DNA from: Polaribacter huanghezhanensis
GTDB taxonomy: Bacteria > Bacteroidota > Bacteroidia > Flavobacteriales > Flavobacteriaceae
Assembly: GCF_030444335.1 (NCBI RefSeq)
Contig: NZ_CP128595.1
Location: 372,001 to 436,000 of the forward strand
Direction: 5' to 3'
DNA length: 64,000 bases
The notes under the pieces are model-generated. The model had not been told where the DNA came from, ran no database searches, and saw nothing but the letters and a program-made list of their open reading frames with translations. This document shows, one piece after another, positions 53,948 through 62,582 of this stretch (position 1 is its first letter; the number at the start of each line of letters is the position of its first letter). The translations under genes were made by a program, and so were the position numbers.

Positions 53948-54776
53948 AACGAGATCTATTGTTCTTATATAAAAAGTCGTAAATAATCATTTCTTGTAAT
54001 CTTTGTTGAGATTTAAAACTTCGATTAATTGTCATATGAATAAAACTTCCAAGCACATCTTCAATATTAACCTCTTTGTGGTTTTGCTTCTGTAATGACA
54101 TATATTTATAAAAGCAGTTAAATTTTTCTTTACTGTTTAAAATTTTTTTTTCTTCAACTTTATAGTTTTCAATATCATCTAAAAATTTTCTATATTTTTG
54201 ACCTAATATTTTTTTGTTAGCTCCATCTATTCTAAACTCATTTTTAAATGCTAATTGCCTCTCATTTAAAAAATTTAACCTTTTAACATCTTCAAATTCA
54301 ATTGAATTTATTAAATCTGTTAACAAATTAAATACTTTTATAAACAATTGTTTGTTGTTCCCTTTTGATTGTTCAATTATTTTTAACACATCTTGACTAT
54401 CATAGAAAAAATATGATTCTGCGATTTGAATAGTACTTGAACCATATCTACTCAATTCTCTTTTATAAGTAGCAATTTGAAAATCCCAAATTTGATTACT
54501 ATTAAGTAACGGTAATAATTCCTCTTTTACTTTTAATATTAAATCCCCTAAGTATTTTTGTTCAGTTAAATGAAATCGAATACGCAAATGTGATTCTGGG
54601 TCTGAATATCGAATAAAAAACCATTTATCTATAATATCACCTTCTAATAACTTAATAACTAAAGGATTAATTATGTTTAATAAAATATCATCCGCCGTTT
54701 TTTCTCCGCAATATAACTTATAGTACAACCATTCACTTCCTGGTATAAATGTTCTTTCAATTTTCTTTCCAACCAC
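53934..54776 (-). CDS. Lantibiotic dehydratase elimination domain (split LanB, C-terminal part)
   Basis: 280 aa of the thiopeptide-type bacteriocin biosynthesis / SpaB C-terminal family: GSEWLYYKLYCGEKTADDIL at the start, then KWFFIRYSDPESHLRIRFHL and IWDFQIATYKRELSRYGS, the family's most conserved stretches. It removes glutamate from glutamylated Ser/Thr to give dehydroamino acids. It overlaps the glutamylation-domain gene by 20 bp, so the two make one enzyme in two chains. Confidence 0.88.
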   Translation of the reverse strand: MVGKKIERTFIPGSEWLYYKLYCGEKTADDILLNIINPLVIKLLEGDIIDKWFFIRYSDPESHLRIRFHLTEQKYLGDLILKVKEELLPLLNSNQIWDFQIATYKRELSRYGSSTIQIAESYFFYDSQDVLKIIEQSKGNNKQLFIKVFNLLTDLINSIEFEDVKRLNFLNERQLAFKNEFRIDGANKKILGQKYRKFLDDIENYKVEEKKILNSKEKFNCFYKYMSLQKQNHKEVNIEDVLGSFIHMTINRSFKSQQRLQEMIIYDFLYKNNRSRYAKN

Positions 54777-56979
54777 TTTTATTCGCTTTTAATTTTGCTT
54801 CATTATAGAATGAAATCACAAATTGATTACAAAATGACTCTTGATTGTTACAGTTAACTATTTCTTTTTCACCAAACAAAAATTCCTCAAGTACAAACCT
54901 CTTTTTCTTTTTAACGCTCTCCTTTAGCATACGTAAAGAAGACTGGTTATTTAAATTTATCAAAAGCTTATTATCCCCTTCAACTAACTCAACAAATTGA
55001 GGAATTTTATTTTCACCTCTCCATCGCACAACTTCTGACATTGTTATTGTAGGCTCAAAAATTATTCCAATATCAGAAACCTTAATATTCCATCGAGCTT
55101 TAGAAAATATTAAATCTTCATATTCAACTCTAGGTAAAAAGGTGTTATTTAAAAAAATAGAATTCCAACGAAACCCTATACTTCCTCTTTTATTATCCGT
55201 TTGTAATTCACACAAAAAATGATATAAAGGCAATGAATTCCCTTTATAATTATGAGCATTCCCTAACCTAGGAAGTATCTCTTTTTTGAAACTTTTAGAT
55301 TTCAAAATAATTTGATTCCCTCTCATAGAGATAAGAATATCCTCTATTGAAATTTGACAATCTTTATGAACACTTGAGTTTCCTAAATATGGAATTTCAT
55401 GTTTTCTTATTGTAGGTCTTTGCAAAACATTGCCCGTTCTAGCCTCTGGTAAATGTATAATTTCTGCAAGAATTTTATTCGGATTTAGTTCTTCTTCTAC
55501 TTGAACAATTTCATTTAAATGATTACGCAATTCCTTATTACCATGACCAAACCTACCTAATAAATTTGTAGCAGTACTTCCTGAAACTCCATTAATAAAA
55601 ATTTTATTGCATTCTTGATTTGAATAAATTTCTGCTATTCCAGAAAAAGTATCAGGTAAATCGTTCCAATTTTCAGGAAAACCTTTAAAATCATCATCTA
55701 TTAATAAAACAGAGTAATCATCATTTTTTATCGCTTCAGTATATTTATCAAAAAGTAAAATATCAATACTAGACCATGTAATGTCTTTACTATTTTTTCT
55801 TGCTTCTTCTGTATTTAAATCATCAATCAAATAACCACCTATAGTTTGTTTTTTTCCAAATCCAATACCGATTTCAGCATCTAAAACAAAATTTAAAGAC
55901 ATCTCGTTTTCCTCATACCTACTTCTAAAATTTCTTTTAAATTCATCTAAATTTGAATTTGTGGGAGAGTTCGTAATTTTATTAAAAATTGTAAACGCTT
56001 TTTTTAACTGTTTTTTAATCTTAAAACCTAAAGTGTTCTCTTTAAAAGAACTAAAACTATCTGTTTGCAAAAGATGTTTACTCTTTAATTCTGGGATTTT
56101 GTTTTTTGCTTTTTCAATTATTTCTTTATAATGATCAATTGAATTCCCAAATTTGTCATCCAATCTATTTAAATGTAATTGTAAGTCTAATAATTCATTT
56201 TTTATCTTACTGTTTTTAGGCAATTTGTGCACCAAATCACTAAAAAAATCTTCTCCTGTTATTTTCAATCCTAACTCAGAAACTAAAATTTGATTTATTA
56301 TTAATTCATTTATAAAAGAATTCGCTTCTTTAATTGTAATTTCCTTTTTAGAAAGAAACATTGTAAGCTCAAGAATTGTTTTTCCGTCTGCTACCTTTTT
56401 TAGAACTTCTTCTAAATATGTAGTTAGAACAATACCTTCAACTGTATAACTCCTTTTATTATCTTTTAGGGTATACTCAATATATCTATAATGATCTCCT
56501 ACTTTATATAAACTTGTATTGGGGTAAAATTTTAATCGTTCTTTAACTTGGTTATCTTTTAGTAATTCATTCACTAAAAGTGATAAAAAACTCATGTCAA
56601 ATCGAGTTATTCTTTGATAATCTTGAATAGGATTTAATTCAATTTTTATTTCTTTTGAAAATTCACCAACACTACAGGTTGCAAATAGACCAAAAGGTGT
56701 ACAACGAGTTGAAATTCTAGTTGCATATTTTAAAATAGATATTTTGAGTTTTTCTGTTTTTTTAAAATCTTTTAATGCTCCTGTTTTCCATTTTTTTATT
56801 TGAAAATATAAATCAGGTGAAGCAAGAAAAATGGCTTCAACAAATAGTTTGTTTTTTAATAATTCAAAATAGTCTTCATCTTCAATACTATTTTTTTTAT
56901 AAATATTTTGAATAAAAGAAATTGAAAACAACGGAGTTCTCAAACAATAACTATTAAATATATTATAGGGGATTAACAT
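54757..56979 (-). CDS. Lantibiotic dehydratase glutamylation domain (split LanB, N-terminal part)
   Basis: 740 aa of the Lant_dehydr_N family, which transfers glutamate from glutamyl-tRNA onto Ser/Thr of the precursor. Conserved motifs: RISTRCTPFGLFATCSVGEF near 88-107, FDMSFLSLL, AEIIHLPEARTGNVLQRP near residue 515, and PRVEYEDLIFSKARWNI near 645. It is the first gene of the operon LanB(N)-LanB(C)-regulator, with operator site E 70 bp upstream. A split LanB is known in thiopeptide and pinensin-type clusters. Confidence 0.9.
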   Translation of the reverse strand: MLIPYNIFNSYCLRTPLFSISFIQNIYKKNSIEDEDYFELLKNKLFVEAIFLASPDLYFQIKKWKTGALKDFKKTEKLKISILKYATRISTRCTPFGLFATCSVGEFSKEIKIELNPIQDYQRITRFDMSFLSLLVNELLKDNQVKERLKFYPNTSLYKVGDHYRYIEYTLKDNKRSYTVEGIVLTTYLEEVLKKVADGKTILELTMFLSKKEITIKEANSFINELIINQILVSELGLKITGEDFFSDLVHKLPKNSKIKNELLDLQLHLNRLDDKFGNSIDHYKEIIEKAKNKIPELKSKHLLQTDSFSSFKENTLGFKIKKQLKKAFTIFNKITNSPTNSNLDEFKRNFRSRYEENEMSLNFVLDAEIGIGFGKKQTIGGYLIDDLNTEEARKNSKDITWSSIDILLFDKYTEAIKNDDYSVLLIDDDFKGFPENWNDLPDTFSGIAEIYSNQECNKIFINGVSGSTATNLLGRFGHGNKELRNHLNEIVQVEEELNPNKILAEIIHLPEARTGNVLQRPTIRKHEIPYLGNSSVHKDCQISIEDILISMRGNQIILKSKSFKKEILPRLGNAHNYKGNSLPLYHFLCELQTDNKRGSIGFRWNSIFLNNTFLPRVEYEDLIFSKARWNIKVSDIGIIFEPTITMSEVVRWRGENKIPQFVELVEGDNKLLINLNNQSSLRMLKESVKKKKRFVLEEFLFGEKEIVNCNNQESFCNQFVISFYNEAKLKANKSGWKEN

Positions 56980-57048
56980 TTAATTAAGCATATTTTTTAC
57001 CTCAAATATACTTTTTTTAGTAGAATGGGATATTTTAACTATTATTTA

Positions 57049-57072
57049 ATCGACATTTATAAATATCGACTA
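57049..57072. promoter_or_regulatory. Palindromic operator, site E
   Basis: TCGACATTTATAAATATCGA (57050-57069) carries one mismatch, like site A, and keeps the right extension CTACC as in site D. It is 70 bp upstream of the LanB ATG and in front of the divergent C39 transporter gene. Confidence 0.75.
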
Positions 57073-57174
57073 CCATTGTTTGTCTAAAACTAATAATAAC
57101 AGTTGATTTGTATAAATTCTATGAAAAAGGAAAATTCTATTAAAAAAATTTGCTGTGAAAATAGAATAAAACTA

Positions 57175-57220
57175 TTCCTCTCTATAGTTACAGCAATGTA
57201 TATAGAGAGGAACTTTTATT
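57175..57220 (+). terminator. Strong hairpin upstream of the C39 transporter
   Basis: TTCCTCTCTATA (57175-57186) pairs perfectly with TATAGAGAGGAA (57201-57212), followed by CTTTTATTT. It lies 33 bp before the TTG start, so it is either a terminator for an upstream plus-strand transcript or an attenuator of the transporter. Confidence 0.6.
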
Positions 57221-57244
57221 TAACCCTTTTTTATTAAACAAATT

Positions 57245-57950
57245 TTGAAAAAATTTCCTAACTATAAACAACCAGAATCTAAAGATTGCGGCTCCACGTG
57301 TATTAAAATGATTGCCAAATATTATGGTAAAATTATAAATACACAGCAATTACGTTCTTTAAGTGAAACCACAAGAGAAGGAAGTAGTTTAATGGGGTTA
57401 AGTGATGCTGTAGAATCTTTAGGACTTAAATCATTAGGTGTAAAACTGACTTATGAAAAATTACTAGAAGTTCCATTACCATGTATTGTTCATTGGAATA
57501 AAAACCACTTTGTAGTTGTTTATAAAATAAAAAAAAACAGTTTATGTTTCTGACCCAGCACATGGATTAATTACTTATACAAAAGATGAGTTTATAATTC
57601 GTTGGATTGGAAATAACGCAACAGATAAAACAGAAGAAGGAATTGTATTGTTGGTTGAACCAACACCATTATTTTATCAATCAGATTTTGATAATGATGA
57701 AAAATTTGGTTTTCGCTTTATTTTTAAATACCTATTTAAGTACAAAAGGTTTATTGTTCAACTAATAATCGGTTTACTTGCTGGTAGTTTATTACAATTA
57801 ATTCTTCCATTTTTAACTCAAAGCATTGTTGATGTTGGTATAAAAAATCAGGATTTAAACTTTGTGTATTTAGTACTTTTTGCGCAATTATTTTTATTTG
57901 TAGGAAAAGCTTCTTTAGAGATTATAGGAAGTTTCCAACATGCATTTTAG
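57245..57950 (+). pseudogene. C39-peptidase ABC exporter, frameshifted and truncated
   Basis: The first 102 codons encode a C39 bacteriocin-processing peptidase: catalytic Cys in ESKDCGSTCIKMIAKYYG and His in HWNKNHFVVVY. The frame breaks in a run of nine A near 57528-57536; shifting frame restores VSDPAHGLITYTKDEF (the catalytic Asp region) and EEGIVLLVEPTPLFYQ, then the first ABC membrane helices (FIVQLIIGLLAGSLLQLIL). It ends near 57930 after KASLEIIGS, with helices 3-6 and the whole ATPase missing. It starts at TTG. An intact version would cleave the GG leader and export the lanthipeptide. Confidence 0.9.
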
Positions 57951-58365
57951 CTTCTTTAAACTTATGGAATGTAGACTTTGTATATTCCTTATCAATAAGC
58001 TTTTCCATCTTATTATTATGCAGTATAAAGACCTCTAAGAGGCTTTTGTTATCTTTAGTACTTTCACCTTTAAACTGCAAATACACACCCCCTACATCAA
58101 AGCTTTCACTGTTGACTTGTAGACATAAAAAAGCCTGATTAATTTCTTGTTTAATCAGGCTTAGTTGGTTGTTTATAAAATTTTTATCATCTGGAATAAA
58201 AGCTTTTTGTTTCTTACTACTCCAGTAATCTGGGTTAATAAATAACCCAGTAGAAAATTGCTTTCTCTTTTCATTAAATGTTAATCTACAATAAATCGGA
58301 GAAAGATTTTTTTTGTTCTTCCTACTTATTGCTATTACGAATAGTAATTTCATTATTTTGTTCAT
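57922..58365 (-). pseudogene. Tyrosine recombinase, N-terminal fragment
   Basis: About 148 codons matching the arm-binding N-terminus of Bacteroidota phage-type integrases: SRKNKKNLSPIYCRLTFNEK, RKQFSTGLFINPDYWSSKKQ, and the beginning of the core-binding helices (SLLEVFILHNNKMEKLIDKE). It stops at KEAKMHVGNFL, before the catalytic domain, at the same point where the ABC exporter is cut. It probably drove integration into tRNA-fMet before truncation. Its start overlaps the DUF2971 gene; ATG codons at 58365 and 58353 are both possible. Confidence 0.85.
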
Positions 58366-59173
58366 TGTCTTTTTTTTGTCTTTTAAATTCAGGGATAAGT
58401 TCAGAAACATTATACTTTTTTAAGGAGTCTTGGGTGTTTTCAAAACCTAAATTTTCTAGCAATGTTTTTTCTTTGTTAATATTATAAGAATTCTCTATTG
58501 AAAATATTATTCTTTTCAGAAAACGATTATTTATGCCTAAGCTAATAAACTTAACTTTCCTTTCCATTTCTTTTTCTATTACGAGTCTAAATTCTCTTTC
58601 ATGTTTGTAAGATGAATCTTTTAAAAACATATACTCATCGGATAACTTTTCAGAATAGTCGACAAATCCTGCTTTAAAATCAATATTAGAATGTATTAAT
58701 GCTTCTTTTAGTTCAACCCATTTAACTGACACCTTCATTCCTAATTCTCCATCTATGTGAGAATAATTATTCCACATAAACCTACTTTCTTCTGTTTCAT
58801 TTGTAGAAGCAAACCAGCAGGATACAAAATGTCTTCTCCTTTCTTTTATGTTTTCCTCCACTAAATTTTTATCAAATTCTGAATCTGAATAACCTTTAAT
58901 AATAGATGATCTTGCACAATCATTTTCAACTATTTCTCCTCCAGAATCTATAACCCTATTATTATACTGAGCCATTAAATTTACAGCTTGTTTTAAGTTT
59001 TCAATTTTGTAATTCCATCCTTCTAAACCATCAGAAAAAGTATCTACTCTACTGAACCTAATAATCATTTCTTCCTCGCTAATAGTGTTTACTAAAAACT
59101 TTGAAGAAAAATACCTGTGCAACCAAATTGATTCTTCTTTTTCAATTTTACCATTAATAATTTTTACTGACAT
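58322..59173 (-). CDS. DUF2971 protein
   Basis: 283 aa from the ATG giving MSVKIINGK (an ATG 11 codons upstream is possible). Family features: WLHRYFSSKF near the start, FSRVDTFSDGLEG, FVSCWFASTNETEESRFMWN near residues 115-134, and YKHEREFRLVIEKE later. The molecular role of DUF2971 is unknown; such genes often occur in mobile islands beside integrases. It sits between the tRNA and the recombinase remnant. Confidence 0.75.
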   Translation of the reverse strand: MSVKIINGKIEKEESIWLHRYFSSKFLVNTISEEEMIIRFSRVDTFSDGLEGWNYKIENLKQAVNLMAQYNNRVIDSGGEIVENDCARSSIIKGYSDSEFDKNLVEENIKERRRHFVSCWFASTNETEESRFMWNNYSHIDGELGMKVSVKWVELKEALIHSNIDFKAGFVDYSEKLSDEYMFLKDSSYKHEREFRLVIEKEMERKVKFISLGINNRFLKRIIFSIENSYNINKEKTLLENLGFENTQDSLKKYNVSELIPEFKRQKKDNEQNNEITIRNSNK

Positions 59174-59311
59174 ATATTTATTTCTAAAATAGTTTATTAT
59201 CTGCAACCTAAATATAAAAAATGCAACCCTAATTGTAGCCCTTTTTTACCAAAAAAGTTGGCAAGTTGACTATTAGTAATTTGAAGAATTGAAGTATCGC
59301 TGGATTTACTG

Positions 59312-59346
59312 CATAAAAAAAGAGCAATCATTTCTGATTACTCTTG
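59312..59346 (-). terminator. Terminator of tRNA-fMet
   Basis: Read on the minus strand: AAGAGTAATCA, GAAA loop, TGATTGCTCTT, then a run of seven T. It is just past the tRNA 3' end, and a similar hairpin lies at 31308-31340. Confidence 0.8.
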
Positions 59347-59351
59347 TTTTG

Positions 59352-59424
<73 letters not shown>

Positions 59425-59551
59425 ATTTGGACTGCAAAGATACAACCATTTTCTATTTCTTTCAAAAAAAATCATCTTTTATTTTAAAAAAATCTTAATA
59501 TACTCAACGACAATATCCTATCTTTTAAAGGCTAAAAATTAAAAAACAAAC

Positions 59552-59559
59552 TATCTTTG
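59552..59559 (+). promoter_or_regulatory. -7 promoter box for era
   Basis: TATCTTTGCCGC matches TAnnTTTG and is only 4 bp from the era ATG, implying a leaderless or nearly leaderless mRNA. Confidence 0.55.
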
Positions 59560-59563
59560 CCGC

Positions 59564-60445
59564 ATGATACATAAAGCAGGTTTTGTAAATATAATTGGAA
59601 ATCCTAATGTTGGTAAATCAACATTAATGAATGCCTTGGTTGGAGAAAAATTATCGATAATCACTTCTAAAGCACAAACAACAAGACATCGTATTTTAGG
59701 AATTGTAAACAGTGATGATTACCAAATTATTTTTTCTGATACGCCAGGAATTATTCAGCCTGCATATCAATTACAAGAATCTATGATGGATTTTGTAAAA
59801 TCTGCTTTTGATGATGCCGATGTGTTAATTTATATGGTAGAAATGGGCGAAAAAGAGCTAAAAAACGAAGCTTTTTTTAACAAAATTATCCATAGTAAAA
59901 TTCCTGTTATTTTATTGTTGAATAAAATAGACACTTCTAATCAAGATGAAGTTGAAGAAAAACTTTCGTATTGGACAGAAAAAGTTCCGAATGCTTCTGT
60001 TTTTATCATTTCTGCTTTAGAAAAATTTAATATTGATGTTGTTCTAAATAAAATTATTGAATGCTTACCAGAAAGTCCAGCTTTTTATCCAAAAGATCAA
60101 TTAACAGACAAGCCTGAACGCTTTTTTGTCAATGAAGAAATTAGAGAAAAAATTCTAATGCATTACAAAAAGGAAATTCCGTATTCTGTAGAAGTAGAAA
60201 CCGAAGAATTTGTTGAAGAAGAAAAAATTATCAGAATTAGATCTGTAATTATGGTTGAGCGTGATACTCAAAAAGGAATTATTATTGGGCACAAAGGAGC
60301 TGCAATAAAGCGCGTTGGTACTGAGGCCCGAAAAGATTTAGAGCTCTTTTTTGAGAAAAAAGTTTTTATGGAACTGTATGTAAAAGTCAATAAAAACTGG
60401 CGAAACGACAAAAGTCAGTTGAAACGCTTTGGGTATAAAGACTAA
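59564..60445 (+). CDS. era: GTPase Era
   Basis: Ribosome-assembly GTPase that binds the 3' end of 16S rRNA. G1 GNPNVGKST is at 12-20, G3 DTPG, G4 NKID. The C-terminal KH domain contains GIIIGHKGAAIKRVG. Length 293 aa. Confidence 0.96.
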   Translation: MIHKAGFVNIIGNPNVGKSTLMNALVGEKLSIITSKAQTTRHRILGIVNSDDYQIIFSDTPGIIQPAYQLQESMMDFVKSAFDDADVLIYMVEMGEKELKNEAFFNKIIHSKIPVILLLNKIDTSNQDEVEEKLSYWTEKVPNASVFIISALEKFNIDVVLNKIIECLPESPAFYPKDQLTDKPERFFVNEEIREKILMHYKKEIPYSVEVETEEFVEEEKIIRIRSVIMVERDTQKGIIIGHKGAAIKRVGTEARKDLELFFEKKVFMELYVKVNKNWRNDKSQLKRFGYKD

Positions 60446-60454
60446 TTCTTCTTT

Positions 60455-61189
60455 TTAATCTGCCTTATACGTTAGCTTCATAGTAATAGAAGCTGTTTTT
60501 AATTTTGATGCAGTGTTAAAAGTTCCACCCCAAGAATAATCTTCTTTAGAATTTTGACCTGTAATTTGAAAGATTCCCATTTTTGCAGAGATTAAGTTCC
60601 CTAATTTTCCACCAGAATTGGTTGCAATATTATCGGCTCTTAATTTTGCGTCAGATGTTGCTTTAGAAATCATTTCTAATTTTAAATCTGCTAATTTGGT
60701 ATAATAATACCTTGGTGGTTGCGAGTAAAATTCGATTCCTTTATTTAACAATTCCGTAATTTCTCTAGAAATTTTTTCTACTTTTTCTACATCATTAGAA
60801 TCAACTTGTAGCGATTGTGTTAAAATATACCCCAAAAACTGTTCGCCAATATATTTTCCTTCGTTGTTATATTTTGCTTTGGTGTTTTTTCTGCTTGTTA
60901 CCGCTTTAAAAACCAATTCATTTGGCTTAATTCCTTTAGAAAACAAATAATCAGAAATTATTTTCTTTGCTTTCTCTAAATTGTTATACGCTAATTTCAA
61001 ATTTGTACTTTCGTTAGAAAAAGAACCTTCCCAAACGATTAAATCTGATGTAAAATCAGCTTTTCCTAATCCAGTAACAGAAATAATTCCGTCTGTATTA
61101 TTTCTATTTATAATAGAATTTCCTAATAAAAATGCCGCAATTACAATCGCAATTGAAAAAATAATGGCTGTAAAGTTGTTTTTCATCAT
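60455..61189 (-). CDS. SIMPL-domain protein
   Basis: 244 aa: one N-terminal membrane helix or signal anchor ([19 protein letters not shown]), then the SIMPL (DUF541) fold: [20 protein letters not shown], a helical middle, [20 protein letters not shown], and [11 protein letters not shown] at the end. Probably periplasmic; function unknown. Convergent with era and divergent from der. Confidence 0.85.
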   Translation of the reverse strand: MMKNNFTAIIFSIAIVIAAFLLGNSIINRNNTDGIISVTGLGKADFTSDLIVWEGSFSNESTNLKLAYNNLEKAKKIISDYLFSKGIKPNELVFKAVTSRKNTKAKYNNEGKYIGEQFLGYILTQSLQVDSNDVEKVEKISREITELLNKGIEFYSQPPRYYYTKLADLKLEMISKATSDAKLRADNIATNSGGKLGNLISAKMGIFQITGQNSKEDYSWGGTFNTASKLKTASITMKLTYKAD

Positions 61190-61239
61190 TGTAAAATTTA
61201 TAACTCTCTAAATTTAAACAAAAATCATTCCCTAATTAG

Positions 61240-61247
61240 TATCTTTG
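61240..61247 (+). promoter_or_regulatory. -7 promoter box for der
   Basis: TATCTTTGC matches TAnnTTTG, 17 bp before the der ATG. Confidence 0.55.
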
Positions 61248-61264
61248 CAAAAATATTTTTTTTG

Positions 61265-62578
61265 ATGAATAATAGTATTGTTGCCATTGTAGGAAGACCA
61301 AATGTAGGGAAATCGACTTTATTTAATCGATTGGTTCAACGTAGAGAAGCAATTGTAGATTCTGTGAGTGGTGTAACTAGAGATAGACACTACGGAAAAT
61401 CTGATTGGAACGGAAAAGAATTTTCTGTAATTGATACTGGTGGATATGTGGTGGGTTCTGATGATATTTTTGAAGATGAAATCCGTAAGCAAGTTCAATT
61501 AGCTTTAGACGAAGCAGATATTATTGTTTTTGTGGTTGATGTTGAGCAAGGAATTACGCCGATGGATTCTGAAGTTGCAAAATTATTGAGAAAAGTAAAA
61601 AAACCTATTTTTACTGCAGTTAATAAAGTTGATAACGCAATGCGTGATGCAGATGCCGTTGAATTTTACAATTTAGGGTTGGGAGATTATCATACCATTT
61701 CATCCATTAACGGAAGTGGAACTGGAGAATTATTAGACGCTTTGGTCGAGGAAATGCCAGAACCAGAAGAAGTAGACTTAGAAAAAGAAGAATTACCAAG
61801 ATTTGCTGTTGTTGGACGACCAAATGCAGGGAAATCATCATTTATAAATGCTTTAATTGGAGAAGAAAGAAATATTGTAACCGATATTGCAGGAACGACA
61901 AGAGATTCTATCGACACAAAATACAATCGTTTTGGATTTGATTTTAATTTGGTTGATACAGCCGGAATTAGAAAAAAATCAAAAGTAAAAGAAGATTTAG
62001 AATTTTATTCTGTAATGAGAGCCGTTAGAACTATTGAATATTCTGACGTTATTATTTTAATGATTGATGCAACTCGAGGTTTTGAAGGTCAAGATCAAAA
62101 CATCTTTTGGTTGGCAGAAAAAAACAAAAAAGGAGTTGTCATCTTAGTCAATAAATGGGATTTAGTTGATAAAGAAACAAACACGGTAAGAGATTATGAA
62201 GCTGCCATTAGAAAAGAAATTGCGCCGTTTACAGATGTGCCAATCATCTTTGTTTCTGTACTTACAAAACAACGTATTTTTAAAGCGATAGAAACTGCGG
62301 TGCAAGTATTTCAGAATAGAAAAAACAGAATTCCTACTAGCAAACTAAATGAAACAATGCTAGAAGTTATTAAAAGTTACGGGCCACCAGCAATAAAAGG
62401 AAAGTTTGTAAAAATAAAATACTGTATGCAATTGCCAACTCCAACGCCGCAATTTGCCTTTTTTGCAAATTTACCTCAGTATGTAAAGGACCCGTATAAA
62501 AGGTTTTTAGAAAATAAAATGAGAGAGATTTACGATTTCTCTGGCGTTCCAATTATTATTTACTTTAGACAGAAATAA
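61265..62578 (+). CDS. der: GTPase Der (EngA)
   Basis: Tandem-GTPase for 50S ribosome assembly. First G domain: GRPNVGKST at 10-18 and DTGG. Second: GRPNAGKSS near residue 185 and DTAG. C-terminal KH-like domain with [20 protein letters not shown]. The ATG at 61265 is used; the TTG directly before it is not. 437 aa. Confidence 0.96.
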   Translation: MNNSIVAIVGRPNVGKSTLFNRLVQRREAIVDSVSGVTRDRHYGKSDWNGKEFSVIDTGGYVVGSDDIFEDEIRKQVQLALDEADIIVFVVDVEQGITPMDSEVAKLLRKVKKPIFTAVNKVDNAMRDADAVEFYNLGLGDYHTISSINGSGTGELLDALVEEMPEPEEVDLEKEELPRFAVVGRPNAGKSSFINALIGEERNIVTDIAGTTRDSIDTKYNRFGFDFNLVDTAGIRKKSKVKEDLEFYSVMRAVRTIEYSDVIILMIDATRGFEGQDQNIFWLAEKNKKGVVILVNKWDLVDKETNTVRDYEAAIRKEIAPFTDVPIIFVSVLTKQRIFKAIETAVQVFQNRKNRIPTSKLNETMLEVIKSYGPPAIKGKFVKIKYCMQLPTPTPQFAFFANLPQYVKDPYKRFLENKMREIYDFSGVPIIIYFRQK

Positions 62579-62582
62579 AATT

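Larger units (their letters stand above)
31545..59350. mobile_element. Integrated genomic island at the initiator tRNA gene
   Basis: About 27.8 kb bounded by the partial tRNA-fMet copy on the left and the intact tRNA-fMet on the right. Cargo: an RND exporter operon, four peptide/propeller modules, signal peptidase, S8 protease, a lanthipeptide-like locus, a broken C39 ABC exporter, a truncated tyrosine recombinase and a DUF2971 gene. The sequence is strikingly AT-rich by eye. With the recombinase truncated, it is probably no longer self-mobile. Confidence 0.75.

Noticed and set aside
57121..57237. A 38-codon frame upstream of the C39 exporter
   Set aside because: It runs through a strong 12-bp hairpin and has no family features; the hairpin explains the sequence better than a gene.
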